Shown: in pieces, positions 9,738 through 19,367 of the stretch
How the letters are laid out: each line of letters begins with the position of its first letter
Numbering within the stretch: the first letter of the stretch is position 1
NCBI GenBank assembly: GCA_965224745.1
Contig: CBDCZY010000002.1
Coordinates: 992,001-1,056,000, forward strand
Length of the DNA stretch: 64,000 bases
Origin: CBDCZY01 sp965224745
GTDB taxonomy: Bacteria; Pseudomonadota; Gammaproteobacteria; Methylococcales; Methylomonadaceae
Reading direction: 5' to 3'
The notes under the pieces: generated by a model
Told to the model about the DNA's origin: nothing
The model's input: only the letters and a program-made list of their open reading frames with translations
Database searches by the model: none
Made by a program: the position numbers and the translations under genes

Positions 9738-11735
9738 ATGATCTTACTTTTCAATTGCCAGAGAAGGCTGGCTATCATAACTGTTTTTTGCCTGCTAGGA
9801 GTCTGTCCTCTTGCATTTTGCTACGCCGGCACTGCCAGTAAAAAGACACAGCAGGCCCATTTAGACTATCAAACTGAACGAGATATTTTCATTGCTGCCC
9901 GTAAAGCTATAAAAAAAAATGACCCCACCTCTTTCCAATCGCTCTCTAAAAAAATTAAAGATTATCCTCTTTATCGATATTTAGAGTTTGAGACTCTAAG
10001 GTTAGATATTATTGATCGACCGAATGAGAAAATTATCAACCGCATCACTGCGTTTGAGAAAAAATACCAAGACAAATCCTTGTCGAAACAACTTATTCGA
10101 TTACTGCAAAGAAGACTGGCAGACCGGAAAAAATGGAATGCTTTCTTGCAAATATCTCATTCGCCCTATGCGCGTGCTTTGCCTTGTGAAACTTTGTATG
10201 CGAAATTTCAAACCGACCTGATTAAAACTTTCGACAAAAAGTCATTGACCCTTTGGGCTATGCCAAAACAGCACCCCAAGCCTTGCGCCGAAGTGTTTAA
10301 ACACTTTGAGAGAAAGGATATACCCGATGTTGTAACAGTTTGGAAACGAATAGTAACTGGAATGGAGGCTGGTCAAACTGTATTAGTCGCTTCTCTGCTA
10401 AAATATTTAAATAGTAGAGATCGCGAGAGTATTGAACAATGGATAGATGGTTATTCAAATCCGGAAAAAACTTTACGAAGCAAGCTCATCAGCACTGATG
10501 GAATTGTTACTCGGCATATCATATCCAACCTGATAAAGCGCTGGGCATTGAAAGAACCTGAGGCAGCCTTAAAATTCTGGTACAAAATTCGACCCAACTA
10601 TTTATTTTCTCCAGAAAAGCGTTACCAAATTAACAAATCACTTGGCATGATCACGGCTTATCGCCGATTACCAAAAGCGAACCTTTGGTTAAATCGGTTC
10701 GTGGTAAGAGAAGATGATCTTGAAGTCATGGAGTGGCGCGTCAGAACTGCACTTTTAGAGCAAGATTGGCCAAAAATCTTAACTGAAATAAAACGGCTTC
10801 CGGTTAAAGAGCAATTGGAAGACCATTGGCAATATTGGGTCGGCCGTTCTCATGAATCTATGAAACACTCGCAGCGAGCCAGGAAAACTTATCAATCGTT
10901 AGCCAAACAAACCAGTTATCATGGGTTTTTGGCGGCAGATAAAATGGGTTCAAGTTATCCAATTTATGAATCAAAAGCGATCCCTGATCAAGCTTTGGTC
11001 GAAGAATTAGCAAAAAACCCTCAGTTAATTCGTGCTCGCGAATATCATTTAGCTAACATAAACTGGGAAGGTAGAAGAGAATGGAGCAATGCCCATGCAT
11101 CATTCTCTCCAGAACAAAAATTGGCAGCAGGATTTCTGGCTTGGGAATGGGGATTGTTTGATCGTGCCATGTATTCTGCTAACGCCTCTTCAAAGGCACA
11201 TGCCCTCACTTTGAAATTTCCTACGCCATTCAGCAAAACAATCCAATCAGCAGCCAAACAGAACAGTCTCAACCCTGCGTGGATTTATGGCGTAATGCGA
11301 CGAGAAAGTGCCTTTATGACCGATATTAGATCATCAGCTGGAGCCGTTGGCTTGATGCAATTGATGCCTAGCACAGCTAAATACGTTGGTAAACTTTTAG
11401 GTAAAACAAAAAGGCTCCCAGACTTAACAAATGCAACCACCAATATTGAGCTAGGAAGCTATTACCTGAGAAAAATGTTAGACACTTTCGAGAACCACAT
11501 AGCCCTAGCCAGCGCCGCATATAATGCAGGAGCTTCGAGAGTCAAACGATGGCTTCCAAGCAAACGTTCCATGCCTGCTGATGTTTGGATAGACACCATT
11601 CCATTTACTGAAACACGGCGATATGTGAGAGCAGTTTTGGCTAATACTGCTTTTTTTGAATGGCGTTTACAGAAAAAATCCAAGTCCTTATCAACGAAAT
11701 TAACACAAGTACCTATTGGCAAACCAGCAAGATAA
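9738..11735 (+). CDS. slt: Soluble lytic murein transglycosylase
   Basis: 665 residues, close to the usual Slt70 length. The N-terminus is a signal peptide (hydrophobic IITVFCLLGVCPLAFC, cleavage near CYAGTAS). Residues of about 40-480 form the helical superhelix of the family. The C-terminal SLT domain is complete: WIYGVMRRESAF with the catalytic Glu near residue 522, GAVGLMQLMPSTA, and ALASAAYNAGASRV. The enzyme cleaves the MurNAc-GlcNAc bond of peptidoglycan with formation of 1,6-anhydroMurNAc in the periplasm. It stands alone, with long gaps on both sides. Confidence 0.93.
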   Translation: MILLFNCQRRLAIITVFCLLGVCPLAFCYAGTASKKTQQAHLDYQTERDIFIAARKAIKKNDPTSFQSLSKKIKDYPLYRYLEFETLRLDIIDRPNEKIINRITAFEKKYQDKSLSKQLIRLLQRRLADRKKWNAFLQISHSPYARALPCETLYAKFQTDLIKTFDKKSLTLWAMPKQHPKPCAEVFKHFERKDIPDVVTVWKRIVTGMEAGQTVLVASLLKYLNSRDRESIEQWIDGYSNPEKTLRSKLISTDGIVTRHIISNLIKRWALKEPEAALKFWYKIRPNYLFSPEKRYQINKSLGMITAYRRLPKANLWLNRFVVREDDLEVMEWRVRTALLEQDWPKILTEIKRLPVKEQLEDHWQYWVGRSHESMKHSQRARKTYQSLAKQTSYHGFLAADKMGSSYPIYESKAIPDQALVEELAKNPQLIRAREYHLANINWEGRREWSNAHASFSPEQKLAAGFLAWEWGLFDRAMYSANASSKAHALTLKFPTPFSKTIQSAAKQNSLNPAWIYGVMRRESAFMTDIRSSAGAVGLMQLMPSTAKYVGKLLGKTKRLPDLTNATTNIELGSYYLRKMLDTFENHIALASAAYNAGASRVKRWLPSKRSMPADVWIDTIPFTETRRYVRAVLANTAFFEWRLQKKSKSLSTKLTQVPIGKPAR

Positions 11736-12189
11736 TTTTTCAAACATCCATGACAAAGCCTGAAAGAAACATTAGCAGCCCTTTTCCCACGAATGCATAG
11801 CCGGCCATGGTCTAGCGTTTCTTCAGTAGCGTTGTATTTGAGAGTAAAAGTGACAAAAACAAAGAAGGCTTACCAGATCCACAAAACAACGAACGTGGAA
11901 AAAATAAGCCTTTAGTATTTAGGAGGTTGCCAATGATGTTCATTCTTCATTGGACCCAACTCTGTAAATATTCCAAACTAATAACCTCTTTGCCAAAAAT
12001 ATTTCTAGAGTTGTTAAGTATTAGTGTAATGAGTTATTGCTTGAATAGATGTGATCTATTCACCAAATTTATGTTAATTCTTTACAAACATTAAAATTTG
12101 TGAACCAGTTTGCAACTTGCCTTCAACAGACCAACTTTTTGCAATAAACACAAGTGAAATGGAAAACAGAAAATAATCCTATCAATGGA

Positions 12190-12369
12190 AACCGATAAAA
12201 ATACAGCTCAATAATTAGGGTCAATGTGATATTAATTCCCTCTATCGATACCCTTTTCCGATCGCCCAGCCTTTCTTGTACCATTTGGCTCATCGCTCTC
12301 TTCATGAGGTGTACATAATAAATGCACATGATTCGTCATTAGTACCCAAGCGTGGATATCAACAAAGAA
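12190..12369 (-). pseudogene. REP-associated tyrosine transposase (Y1/RAYT) remnant
   Basis: Reading the minus strand from 12369 gives FFVDIHAWVLMTNHVHLLCT, the diagnostic HxH region of Y1-type REP-associated transposases (DIHAWVLMTNHVHLL). The frame is lost after CTPHEE and resumes in another frame with RAMSQMVQERLGDRK, consistent with a 2-base deletion near 12300. A stop codon lies just upstream of FFV, and the catalytic Tyr helix is not seen. It is a decayed fragment and cannot be active. A 156-bp palindrome lies 64 bases away (12433-12588), the usual setting of RAYT genes beside palindromic repeats. Confidence 0.75.
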
Positions 12370-12432
12370 TCAAAGCCAACTTGATTGTGGAAAATTTCAC
12401 TTTTTCTACCTCCTCCATGAGATGTTAACTTC

Positions 12433-12588
12433 GGAACGCGCACGGAATAAGTTCGGCAACTAGCGAGGGGTTTTTGTTTGTCTTCAAGGCGTGGCAACAG
12501 GCGCATAGCAGGCTACGCAACTGTTGCCACAACACCAAAGACGGACAAAAAAACAAGTTAGTTGTTGTAGTTATTTCGTGCACGTTCC
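12433..12588. repeat. Nested palindromic element, copy A
   Basis: The outer arms GGAACGCGCACGGAATAA (12433-12450) and its near complement at 12571-12588 differ at two positions. Inside is a second hairpin centred on GGCGCATAGCAGGCTACGC. The inverted core (GTTGCGTAGCCTGCTATGCG) recurs at 44.1, 51.2 and 55.5 kb. The whole unit can fold into one long imperfect stem. It lies beside the RAYT remnant in the slt-miaB gap. Confidence 0.75.
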
Positions 12589-12722
12589 TGTTGCCCTTGA
12601 AGACCCGAAGACTCCCTTGAACTTCTTTTAATCACACCCGAAGTGTTATCGTAACTTGTTTTTTAACCTAAAATGCTTTACGCCGCTACAAAAAAAGGTT
12701 TACTCTATTCGCATTCCTTTGC

Positions 12723-12962
12723 CTTACCTTTTTCGGTTGTTGGGTTGGTGGGTTAGCCGGTATAGCGACAGAAAATTAGAAAAAATCGTTATATCATGAC
12801 GATATTGAGGCTGGAAGACATCTCGTTTTAATTGATGTCGCGCTAGAAAAAAAGCAAGAAATAAGAAACGTTATGTACGCCAGACATCCCGAAGCAGCAC
12901 TTAAGCGGGTCGGTTTCAGCTTGGTTTTAACCATGACCAACATTAGCCAGTTAAGAATTTAG
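12723..12962 (+). pseudogene. Remnant of a small glycine-rich membrane-protein gene
   Basis: The frame reads LTFFGCWVGGLAGIATEN, an in-frame TAG at 12777-12779, then KKSLYHDDIEAGRHLVLIDV and, further on, RHPEAALKRVG before a stop at 12962. A glycine-zipper segment followed by a soluble region of the type 'YHDDIEAGRHLVLIDV...HPEA' resembles small stress-associated membrane proteins of unknown function. No start codon or ribosome-binding site is evident, so this looks like a dead fragment. The rest of the slt-miaB gap (11736-12189 and 12963-13097) shows nothing recognisable. Confidence 0.5.
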
Positions 12963-13097
12963 AGTGAATAAGTAATGGAATAAATGAAAAATCTAGTTAT
13001 CAAATTAGGCCGTACTTGAAATTCATTATAGTTGGCCTTACATTTAAGTAACGTAATTTTGATACAAAAATTTGGAGTCGTTTTCCCAGCACATTCC

Positions 13098-14447
13098 ATG
13101 ACGAAAAAGCTTTATATACAAACTAACGGTTGTCAGATGAATGATTATGATTCTGACAAAATGAGAGATATATTACATGTGTCTCATGGCCTGGAGTTTA
13201 TTGACGATCCTGAACAAGCCGATGTACTCCTTCTCAATACCTGTTCTATTAGAGAAAAAGCACAAGAAAAAGTATTTTCTCAATTGGGTGTTTGGCGTTC
13301 CTTAAAACAGCATCGCCCCCATGTTATAATTGGCGTTGGTGGCTGTGTAGCCAGTCAAGAAGGAGAAGCTCTTAGAAAAAGAGCGCCATTCGTTGATATT
13401 GTTTTCGGTCCCCAGACCCTCCATCGATTACCTCAATTGTTAGATGAAGCGAAGGGTGGCGATAAGTCGGTCGTCGATATATCCTTTCCAGAAATAGAAA
13501 AGTTCGATTCCTTGCCAGAACCCAGAGCGGAAGGACCCAAAGCTTTTGTTTCTGTGATGGAGGGTTGCAGTAAATATTGTACTTTTTGTGTCGTACCTTT
13601 TACCAGAGGTGAGGAAATTAGTCGCCCATTAAACAGTGTGCTGTCTGAGATTAAACTATTGGCAGCCCAGGGTGTCAGAGAAATCAATTTATTAGGTCAA
13701 AATGTTAACGCCTATCGTGGCATCATGCCGGATGAAGATATAGCAGACTTTTCCTTGTTATTACACTATGTTGCAAATATTGAGGGAATAGATCGAATTC
13801 GATACACTACTTCCCATCCGGTTGAATTTACTGATGAAATTATTGAGGCTTATGCTGAGATACCCGCTTTAGTTGATCATCTACACCTTCCGGTACAGTC
13901 TGGTAGTGATAGGATTTTAGCCAGGATGAAAAGGGGACATACGCGTCAATACTATTTAGATACAATTAGAAAGCTGCGAGAGGTCAGGCCGGATATTAGC
14001 TTATCATCGGATTTCATCATAGGGTTTCCTGAAGAAACTGACCACGATTTTGAGGAAACCATGGATTTAATTGAGGAAATTGGTTTCGATCAGTCATTTA
14101 GCTTTATTTATAGTGCGAGACCAGGTACGCCTGCTGCCTCATTTGAAGATAATGTTCCAATTACAATTAAGAAGCAAAGGTTAAGCCGTTTACAAGCAAG
14201 GGTCAATTTAATGGCAACGAACATATCACAGCAAATGGTGGGTTCTGTTCAAAAAGTTCTGGTTGAGGGAGTTTCTAAGAAGAATCCAATGCAAATTATG
14301 GGTAGAACCGAAAACAATCGTGTTGTCAATTTCACCGGACACCCTAATCTGAAAGGTAAATTTATCAACGTTAATATTACCGAAGCTCTTCCGAACTCTC
14401 TTCGCGGCCAGATTGTTGAAAAATCATTACAAAAACAGTTCAATTAA
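13098..14447 (+). CDS. miaB: tRNA-2-methylthio-N6-dimethylallyladenosine synthase
   Basis: Start set at the ATG of MTKKLYIQTNGCQMN (13098), which matches the family N-terminus. The frame is open upstream to 13032, but those 22 residues are not family-like. Order of domains: UPF0004 N-terminal domain with cluster cysteines in NGCQMN, NTCSIR and GGCVAS; radical-SAM domain with CxxxCxxC in GCSKYCTFC; LGQNVNAYRG; and a C-terminal TRAM domain from about residue 380. MiaB methylthiolates i6A37 of tRNAs that read UNN codons. It heads the phoH-ybeY-corC cluster, the standard gammaproteobacterial order. Confidence 0.95.
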   Translation: MTKKLYIQTNGCQMNDYDSDKMRDILHVSHGLEFIDDPEQADVLLLNTCSIREKAQEKVFSQLGVWRSLKQHRPHVIIGVGGCVASQEGEALRKRAPFVDIVFGPQTLHRLPQLLDEAKGGDKSVVDISFPEIEKFDSLPEPRAEGPKAFVSVMEGCSKYCTFCVVPFTRGEEISRPLNSVLSEIKLLAAQGVREINLLGQNVNAYRGIMPDEDIADFSLLLHYVANIEGIDRIRYTTSHPVEFTDEIIEAYAEIPALVDHLHLPVQSGSDRILARMKRGHTRQYYLDTIRKLREVRPDISLSSDFIIGFPEETDHDFEETMDLIEEIGFDQSFSFIYSARPGTPAASFEDNVPITIKKQRLSRLQARVNLMATNISQQMVGSVQKVLVEGVSKKNPMQIMGRTENNRVVNFTGHPNLKGKFINVNITEALPNSLRGQIVEKSLQKQFN

Positions 14448-15450
14448 TTTGTCAATCCCAGCTGTAAGCCAGTCTTTAGAATTTTCGTTGCAACCCTCAG
14501 ATAACGTCCGCTTAGCAAATCTTTGTGGTCAGTGTAATGAACATCTGGATCAAATTGAAAAAAGACTGTTGGTGCGGATAGCTAATCGCGGAAGCCAATT
14601 CAAACTGACCGGTTCTAATAACGGCGTCAGGGCGGCAAAAGCGCTGATACAAACTTTATTTGACGCAACCCAAAAAGAAACCATCACACCTAATCGAGTA
14701 CATTTATTCATGCAGATGTCTAATATTGATGAAATTCTGAAGAATGAAGATAGTGAAAAAAGCGCAGAAATTATTTCAATTCGAACTAGGGCTGGCGTTA
14801 TTACTGGCCGCGGTGCGAATCAACAAACTTATTTAAATAACATTGCAAGCCATGATATTAATTTTGGGATCGGTCCAGCTGGAACTGGAAAAACCTATTT
14901 AGCCGTTGCTTCTGCTGTTGCAGCGCTTGAGAATAAAAAGGTGATGAGAATTATCTTGGTCAGACCTGCAGTTGAAGCGGGTGAGAAATTAGGTTTTTTG
15001 CCTGGAGATCTGGCTCAGAAAGTTGATCCTTATCTACGCCCGCTCTATGATGCTCTTTACGAAATGTTGGGTTTTGAAAGAGTTGAGAAATTAATAGAGC
15101 AACATATCATAGAAGTGGCACCCCTTGCTTTCATGAGAGGAAGAACATTAAATGATTCATTCATTATTTTAGACGAAGCGCAAAATACTACGACAGAGCA
15201 AATCAAAATGTTTTTAACACGCATCGGTTTTGGGTCAACTGTTGTTATCACCGGGGATGTCACACAGATTGATTTACCCAAAGAAAAAATGTCTGGACTT
15301 AAACAAGTGGTCGGTATATTACAAAATATAGAAGGGATAAGTTTTAACTTTTTTTCACATCGAGACGTGGTGAGACATCCATTGGTACAGCGCATAGTTT
15401 CTGCTTATGAAGCTTACGAAGCAACTAACTCCTCAGACACGCGAAGCTGA
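14413..15450 (+). CDS. ybeZ: PhoH-like ATPase (YbeZ)
   Basis: No ATG fits the N-terminus. The frame begins with TTG codons at 14413/14416, overlapping miaB by 35 bases, and another in-frame TTG lies at 14449 just after the miaB stop, so the start is uncertain. Walker A is GPAGTGKTYLA and Walker B is FIILDEAQN, followed by TEQIKMFLTRIG and TGDVTQIDLP. This is the PhoH family of cytoplasmic NTPases, linked to RNA metabolism through its partner YbeY, encoded next. Confidence 0.9.
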   Translation: MLKNHYKNSSINLSIPAVSQSLEFSLQPSDNVRLANLCGQCNEHLDQIEKRLLVRIANRGSQFKLTGSNNGVRAAKALIQTLFDATQKETITPNRVHLFMQMSNIDEILKNEDSEKSAEIISIRTRAGVITGRGANQQTYLNNIASHDINFGIGPAGTGKTYLAVASAVAALENKKVMRIILVRPAVEAGEKLGFLPGDLAQKVDPYLRPLYDALYEMLGFERVEKLIEQHIIEVAPLAFMRGRTLNDSFIILDEAQNTTTEQIKMFLTRIGFGSTVVITGDVTQIDLPKEKMSGLKQVVGILQNIEGISFNFFSHRDVVRHPLVQRIVSAYEAYEATNSSDTRS

Positions 15451-15477
15451 TTTCAGCTGATTTCAGCTGTTTTCAAT

Positions 15478-15936
15478 ATGCATTCTATTGATATCCAATA
15501 TGCATTGGATCGAGGTAATCTTCCCAATGTTGAACAATTTACCCAGTGGGTCGATATCAGCTTGGGCAAGTGCTGTCAGGATGCAGAAGTTGTAATTAGA
15601 ATTGTTGACGAACAAGAAAGTGCCAACTTGAACCAGCAGTTTAGAAAGTGCACCGGACCAACCAATGTATTAAGTTTCCCTTATTCATTGCCTGAGATAG
15701 TTGGACTAAATCTATTAGGTGACTTGATCTTTTGCGCGCCGGTTATAGAGAAGGAAGCAAAGGAACAGCACAAGCAGTTGTTTGATCACTGGGCGCATAT
15801 GGTTGTTCATGGCATATTACACTTATTAGGTCATAACCATACCAATGACACTGAGGCTGTAGAGATGGAAACCCTTGAATTTGAAATACTCAATCAACTC
15901 AAAATTAGCAACCCTTATGAAGACAGAGCTACCTGA
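15478..15936 (+). CDS. ybeY: Endoribonuclease YbeY (16S rRNA maturation)
   Basis: 152 residues, full family length. The zinc site HMVVHGILHLLGHNH matches the UPF0054 signature H-x3-H-x5-H. YbeY takes part in 16S rRNA 3'-end maturation and 70S quality control. The stop codon overlaps the corC start (TGATGA at 15934-15939), so translational coupling is likely. Confidence 0.94.
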   Translation: MHSIDIQYALDRGNLPNVEQFTQWVDISLGKCCQDAEVVIRIVDEQESANLNQQFRKCTGPTNVLSFPYSLPEIVGLNLLGDLIFCAPVIEKEAKEQHKQLFDHWAHMVVHGILHLLGHNHTNDTEAVEMETLEFEILNQLKISNPYEDRAT

Positions 15937-16835
15937 TGAACAATGAAGTAACAGAAGACCCTCCTGGGAATATCTCGTCCCAGTCAAAAAACTGGATCGA
16001 TAAAATCAGTTATTTTTTGACTGGAGAACCGCAAGACCGACAGGATCTGCTAGCAATACTTAGAGAAGCTCAAGAGCGGCGCTTGTTGGATATAGAAGCC
16101 CTATCCATGATAGAAGGGGTGTTGCAAGTTTCTGAGATGCGGGTTCGGGATATCATGATCCCAAGGGTACAAATGGTCGTGGTTCCAAGGGATGCTGAGC
16201 TGGACACTATTTTTCCATTAGTGATTGAGTCTGCGCATTCTAGATTTCCAGTTATCGGTGAAGATAGAAGTGAAGTGGTCGGTATAATGCTAGCAAAAGA
16301 TTTGCTATCCTACGTTCAAAAACAAAAAGACCAACGACTGAAAGTTCAGGATATTATGCGGTCTGCACGCTTCATTCCTGAAAGTAAACGCCTTAACGTT
16401 TTATTGCGTGAATTTCGTAAGAACCGTAACCACATGGCCATTGTCATTGATGAATATGGAACAACTGCCGGATTAGTGACAATTGAAGATGTGCTGGAAC
16501 AAATTGTTGGCGAAATTGAAGATGAACATGATTGTGATGAAGAAGAATATATTTTTCGCAGGAGTGATGATGAGTTTACAATTAAAGCGTTAACTCCTAT
16601 CGAGGAATTCAATGACTATTTTTCATCAGAACTGCCTGGAGAAGATCACGACACTATCGGAGGACTCATAGTTCATCAGCTTGAACACCTGCCAAAAAGT
16701 GGTGAAAAAGTTGATATTGATAGATTTAGATTTGAGGTATTAAGAGCTGATACCCGCAGAGTCCATCTTCTTAAATTGACTCTACTATCGCCAGGGTCAG
16801 CTGAAAAAGGCTCAGAAGAAGGTGAAGAAGAATGA
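15936..16835 (+). CDS. ybeX: CorC/YbeX CBS-domain protein
   Basis: 299 residues, with no membrane segment. Two CBS domains occupy about residues 65-190: MRVRDIMIPRVQM, SRFPVIGED and AIVIDEYGTTAGLVTIEDVL. The C-terminal CorC_HlyC domain has DEFTIKALTPIEEFN and TIGGLIVHQLEHLP. The family is tied to magnesium/cobalt efflux and, through ybeYZX linkage, to ribosome function. In many relatives apolipoprotein N-acyltransferase (lnt) follows. Here a sugar transferase follows after a 51-base gap. Confidence 0.92.
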   Translation: MNNEVTEDPPGNISSQSKNWIDKISYFLTGEPQDRQDLLAILREAQERRLLDIEALSMIEGVLQVSEMRVRDIMIPRVQMVVVPRDAELDTIFPLVIESAHSRFPVIGEDRSEVVGIMLAKDLLSYVQKQKDQRLKVQDIMRSARFIPESKRLNVLLREFRKNRNHMAIVIDEYGTTAGLVTIEDVLEQIVGEIEDEHDCDEEEYIFRRSDDEFTIKALTPIEEFNDYFSSELPGEDHDTIGGLIVHQLEHLPKSGEKVDIDRFRFEVLRADTRRVHLLKLTLLSPGSAEKGSEEGEEE

Positions 16836-16886
16836 TCAACCATCTACCTTACAATTAACCACACTAACCATCAAACAAACTTTTAT

Positions 16887-18302
16887 ATGGCAATAACAAA
16901 AGTACCTGGCCTAATTCGACCCCATAGCTCCAAATTGAATGCATTGTCACGGTTGCTGGATATCGCAATCATAGTGATTACTTTATGGGCTACTTCCAGT
17001 ATTTACCACTTGGAATGGGATCAGTATTTCTTACCATGGTTATTGATTTCCATCATCGCTTATGTCTTTTTTGCAGAAATTAGCGAAGTATACCACCAAG
17101 GCAGAGGCGGTAGAATAGGTGAAGAGTCAATCGCCATCGTCATGGCTTGGGTTGGTGTTATTTTTGTATTTATCGCTGTTGATAACTTTTTTACAATTAT
17201 CGAAGAGGTAGTACAGAGAAACTTTTGGACCTGGATATTTTTTGTACCAGTGGAAATAGTTTCCTGGCATATTATCATTCGAGTTTTTGTCGACATGATC
17301 AGGCGTCAGGGCAGAAATACTCGTCGAGTCGCTATCGTTGGCGGCAATGAGTTAGGTGTCAAATTAAAGCAAATCTTTATGCAGGAAACATGGATGGGTA
17401 TGAAGTTTGTTGGATTTTATGACGATCGTCAAAAAGACCAAGACTTTAGGGTAACGATTGATATCAATGATATTAGAGGAAATATTGATAATCTGATTAC
17501 AGCTGCCAAGCAGGATGATATTGACATTGTTTATGTGGTTCTACCCTTAAGAGCTGAGCAAAGGATTAAAGATATTTTCTCTAAGCTGTCTGATACCACT
17601 GTTTCGTTGTATTTTGTCCCCGATTTTTTTGTGTTTGATTTACTGCGATCGAGATGGACTAACATACAGGGTATAACGGTAGTCAGTATTTACGATTCTC
17701 CTTTTTATGGGATTGATGGTATGGCTAAACGTATCTTGGATATTGTAGTAGCCAGCATTATCTTGTGTATGATCGCATTGCCCATGTTGATCATAGCAAT
17801 TGGTGTAAAATTAACATCGCCAGGACCCGTTATTTTTAAACAAAAGCGGTATGGTTTTCGAGGTGAGAAAATTGAAGTTTGGAAGTTTCGATCGATGGCC
17901 GTTCTTGAAAATGATGATAGTGTGAAACAAGCCACTAAAAATGACCCGAGAGTGACGGCGTTTGGAGCATTTTTGCGAAAAACGTCACTGGATGAATTAC
18001 CCCAGTTTATCAATGTCTTACAAGGGAAAATGTCAGTTGTTGGACCAAGGCCGCATGCTATTTCTCATAATGAGCATTATCGAAAAATCGTACAAGGGTA
18101 TATGTTAAGACATAAAGTAAAGCCAGGCATTACCGGTTTGGCACAGATCAAGGGTTATCGGGGTGAGACCGATACACTGGATAAAATGGAAGGTCGGGTA
18201 GCAATGGATTTAGAATATATTAGTACCTGGTCGCTTTTTTTAGATTTGAAGATCATTTTTTTGACATTTTTCAATGGTTTTATCAATAAGAATGCTTATT
18301 AG
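16887..18302 (+). CDS. Undecaprenyl-phosphate glucose/galactose phosphotransferase, WcaJ-like
   Basis: 471 residues. The N-terminal half has four to five membrane segments (WATSSIYHLEWDQYFLPWLL region, VFFAEIS, VGVIFVFIAVDNFF, FWTWIFFVPVEIV) and a Rossmann-like CoA-binding domain (RVAIVGGNELGVKL). A further membrane segment near residue 290 precedes the catalytic Bac_transf domain: SPGPVIFKQKRYGF, TSLDELPQFINVLQGKMS, VGPRPHAISHN and KPGITGLAQIKGYRGETD. This is the polyisoprenyl-phosphate hexose-1-phosphate transferase family that starts exopolysaccharide or capsule repeat units on undecaprenyl phosphate. No other polysaccharide genes are adjacent. The nearest sugar-pathway genes are the TviB/TviC-like pair 8 kb away. 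Confidence 0.9.
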   Translation: MAITKVPGLIRPHSSKLNALSRLLDIAIIVITLWATSSIYHLEWDQYFLPWLLISIIAYVFFAEISEVYHQGRGGRIGEESIAIVMAWVGVIFVFIAVDNFFTIIEEVVQRNFWTWIFFVPVEIVSWHIIIRVFVDMIRRQGRNTRRVAIVGGNELGVKLKQIFMQETWMGMKFVGFYDDRQKDQDFRVTIDINDIRGNIDNLITAAKQDDIDIVYVVLPLRAEQRIKDIFSKLSDTTVSLYFVPDFFVFDLLRSRWTNIQGITVVSIYDSPFYGIDGMAKRILDIVVASIILCMIALPMLIIAIGVKLTSPGPVIFKQKRYGFRGEKIEVWKFRSMAVLENDDSVKQATKNDPRVTAFGAFLRKTSLDELPQFINVLQGKMSVVGPRPHAISHNEHYRKIVQGYMLRHKVKPGITGLAQIKGYRGETDTLDKMEGRVAMDLEYISTWSLFLDLKIIFLTFFNGFINKNAY

Positions 18303-18461
18303 CAGTACTCCCCAGTTATCGATAAAGCTCCTGTTATTTCTAAAGATAAGAAACCAGCGTTTAAATAACATCCTGAAAAGACGCAGAGCTTTTTCTAACA
18401 AAGAAATAAAACTAAAAGATCAGTCAATTTTAGAAGCCATTTTATAGCGCTTCCTAAGGAC

Positions 18462-19322
18462 TTAGTCTAATTCACGATGCCTGACCAGTATGTTATAAGG
18501 ATAATCTTCAAAAAACTTCGCTAACTTGTTTACAAGGAACACTGAACGATGCTGGCCTCCTGTGCAACCAATAGAAATATTGAGATAACTCCTGTTTTCA
18601 GCGTCAAAGCGAGAGAGCCAAAAGGCTAAAAAATCTTTAATGTCTTTTTCGAATTTTATAACATACTGATCCTTACCAAGAAAATCTACGACAGGATTAT
18701 CTTTCCCTGTAAAACCCCTTAAAGATGGAATCCAGTAGGGATTGAGCAAACTTCTTGCGTCGAATACAAAATCAGAATCTAGAGGTATGCCACTTTTATA
18801 GCCAAACGACTGGAATAAAATAGATAGTTTTCTAATAGAACGGGCTCCAACTTGATTACGAATGATTTCTCGCAATTGGTGGTAATTAGTATGGGTGGTA
18901 TCAAGTATAAGATCCGCGTGGTCAGCAAGCGGTTTTAAGACTTCACCCTCCAGTTTAAGCGCCTCTTCCAAGGGCAGGTTAAGGGTTGTTAAAGGATGTC
19001 GTCGCCTGGTTTCGCTGTAGCGTTTAATCAGTGTGAAATGGTCAGCTTTTAGAAAAACAACTTGGCAGTCAATTTCGGGGTATTGAGCTATGAAATCCAG
19101 TTTTTCTTTGAATTGAGATAATTCGTTCTTTTGGTTGCGTGAATCAAGAACAATAGCTGTTTTTTGGTATCTTTCTTTATCGGCCAGAATAATCTGGGTG
19201 ATAAAGAATTCAATCATGTTAAACGGTAAGTTATCTACACAATAAAAACCGCAATCTTCCAAGGAGTGCAGAGCGATGCTCTTACCGGATCCTGAAAGCC
19301 CACTCACTATAATTAATTGCAT
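18462..19322 (-). CDS. rapZ: RNase adapter protein RapZ
   Basis: 286 residues. Walker A GLSGSGKS lies at about residues 8-15, followed by CGFYCVDNLP, VVFLKADHFTLIKRYSETRRRHPL, FGYKSGIPLDSDFVFDARSL and IGCTGGQHRSVFLV, all hallmarks of RapZ (YvcJ family). RapZ binds glucosamine-6-phosphate and directs RNase E to the sRNA GlmZ in enterobacteria. In other groups the ligand network is less certain. It lies 45 bases after hpf. The nitrogen-PTS gene ptsN usually found between these two is absent. Confidence 0.94.
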   Translation of the reverse strand: MQLIIVSGLSGSGKSIALHSLEDCGFYCVDNLPFNMIEFFITQIILADKERYQKTAIVLDSRNQKNELSQFKEKLDFIAQYPEIDCQVVFLKADHFTLIKRYSETRRRHPLTTLNLPLEEALKLEGEVLKPLADHADLILDTTHTNYHQLREIIRNQVGARSIRKLSILFQSFGYKSGIPLDSDFVFDARSLLNPYWIPSLRGFTGKDNPVVDFLGKDQYVIKFEKDIKDFLAFWLSRFDAENRSYLNISIGCTGGQHRSVFLVNKLAKFFEDYPYNILVRHRELD

Positions 19323-19367
19323 TTGGCTATTCTATAGATCAAGTAAAAACACGCCCTGGAATAATAA

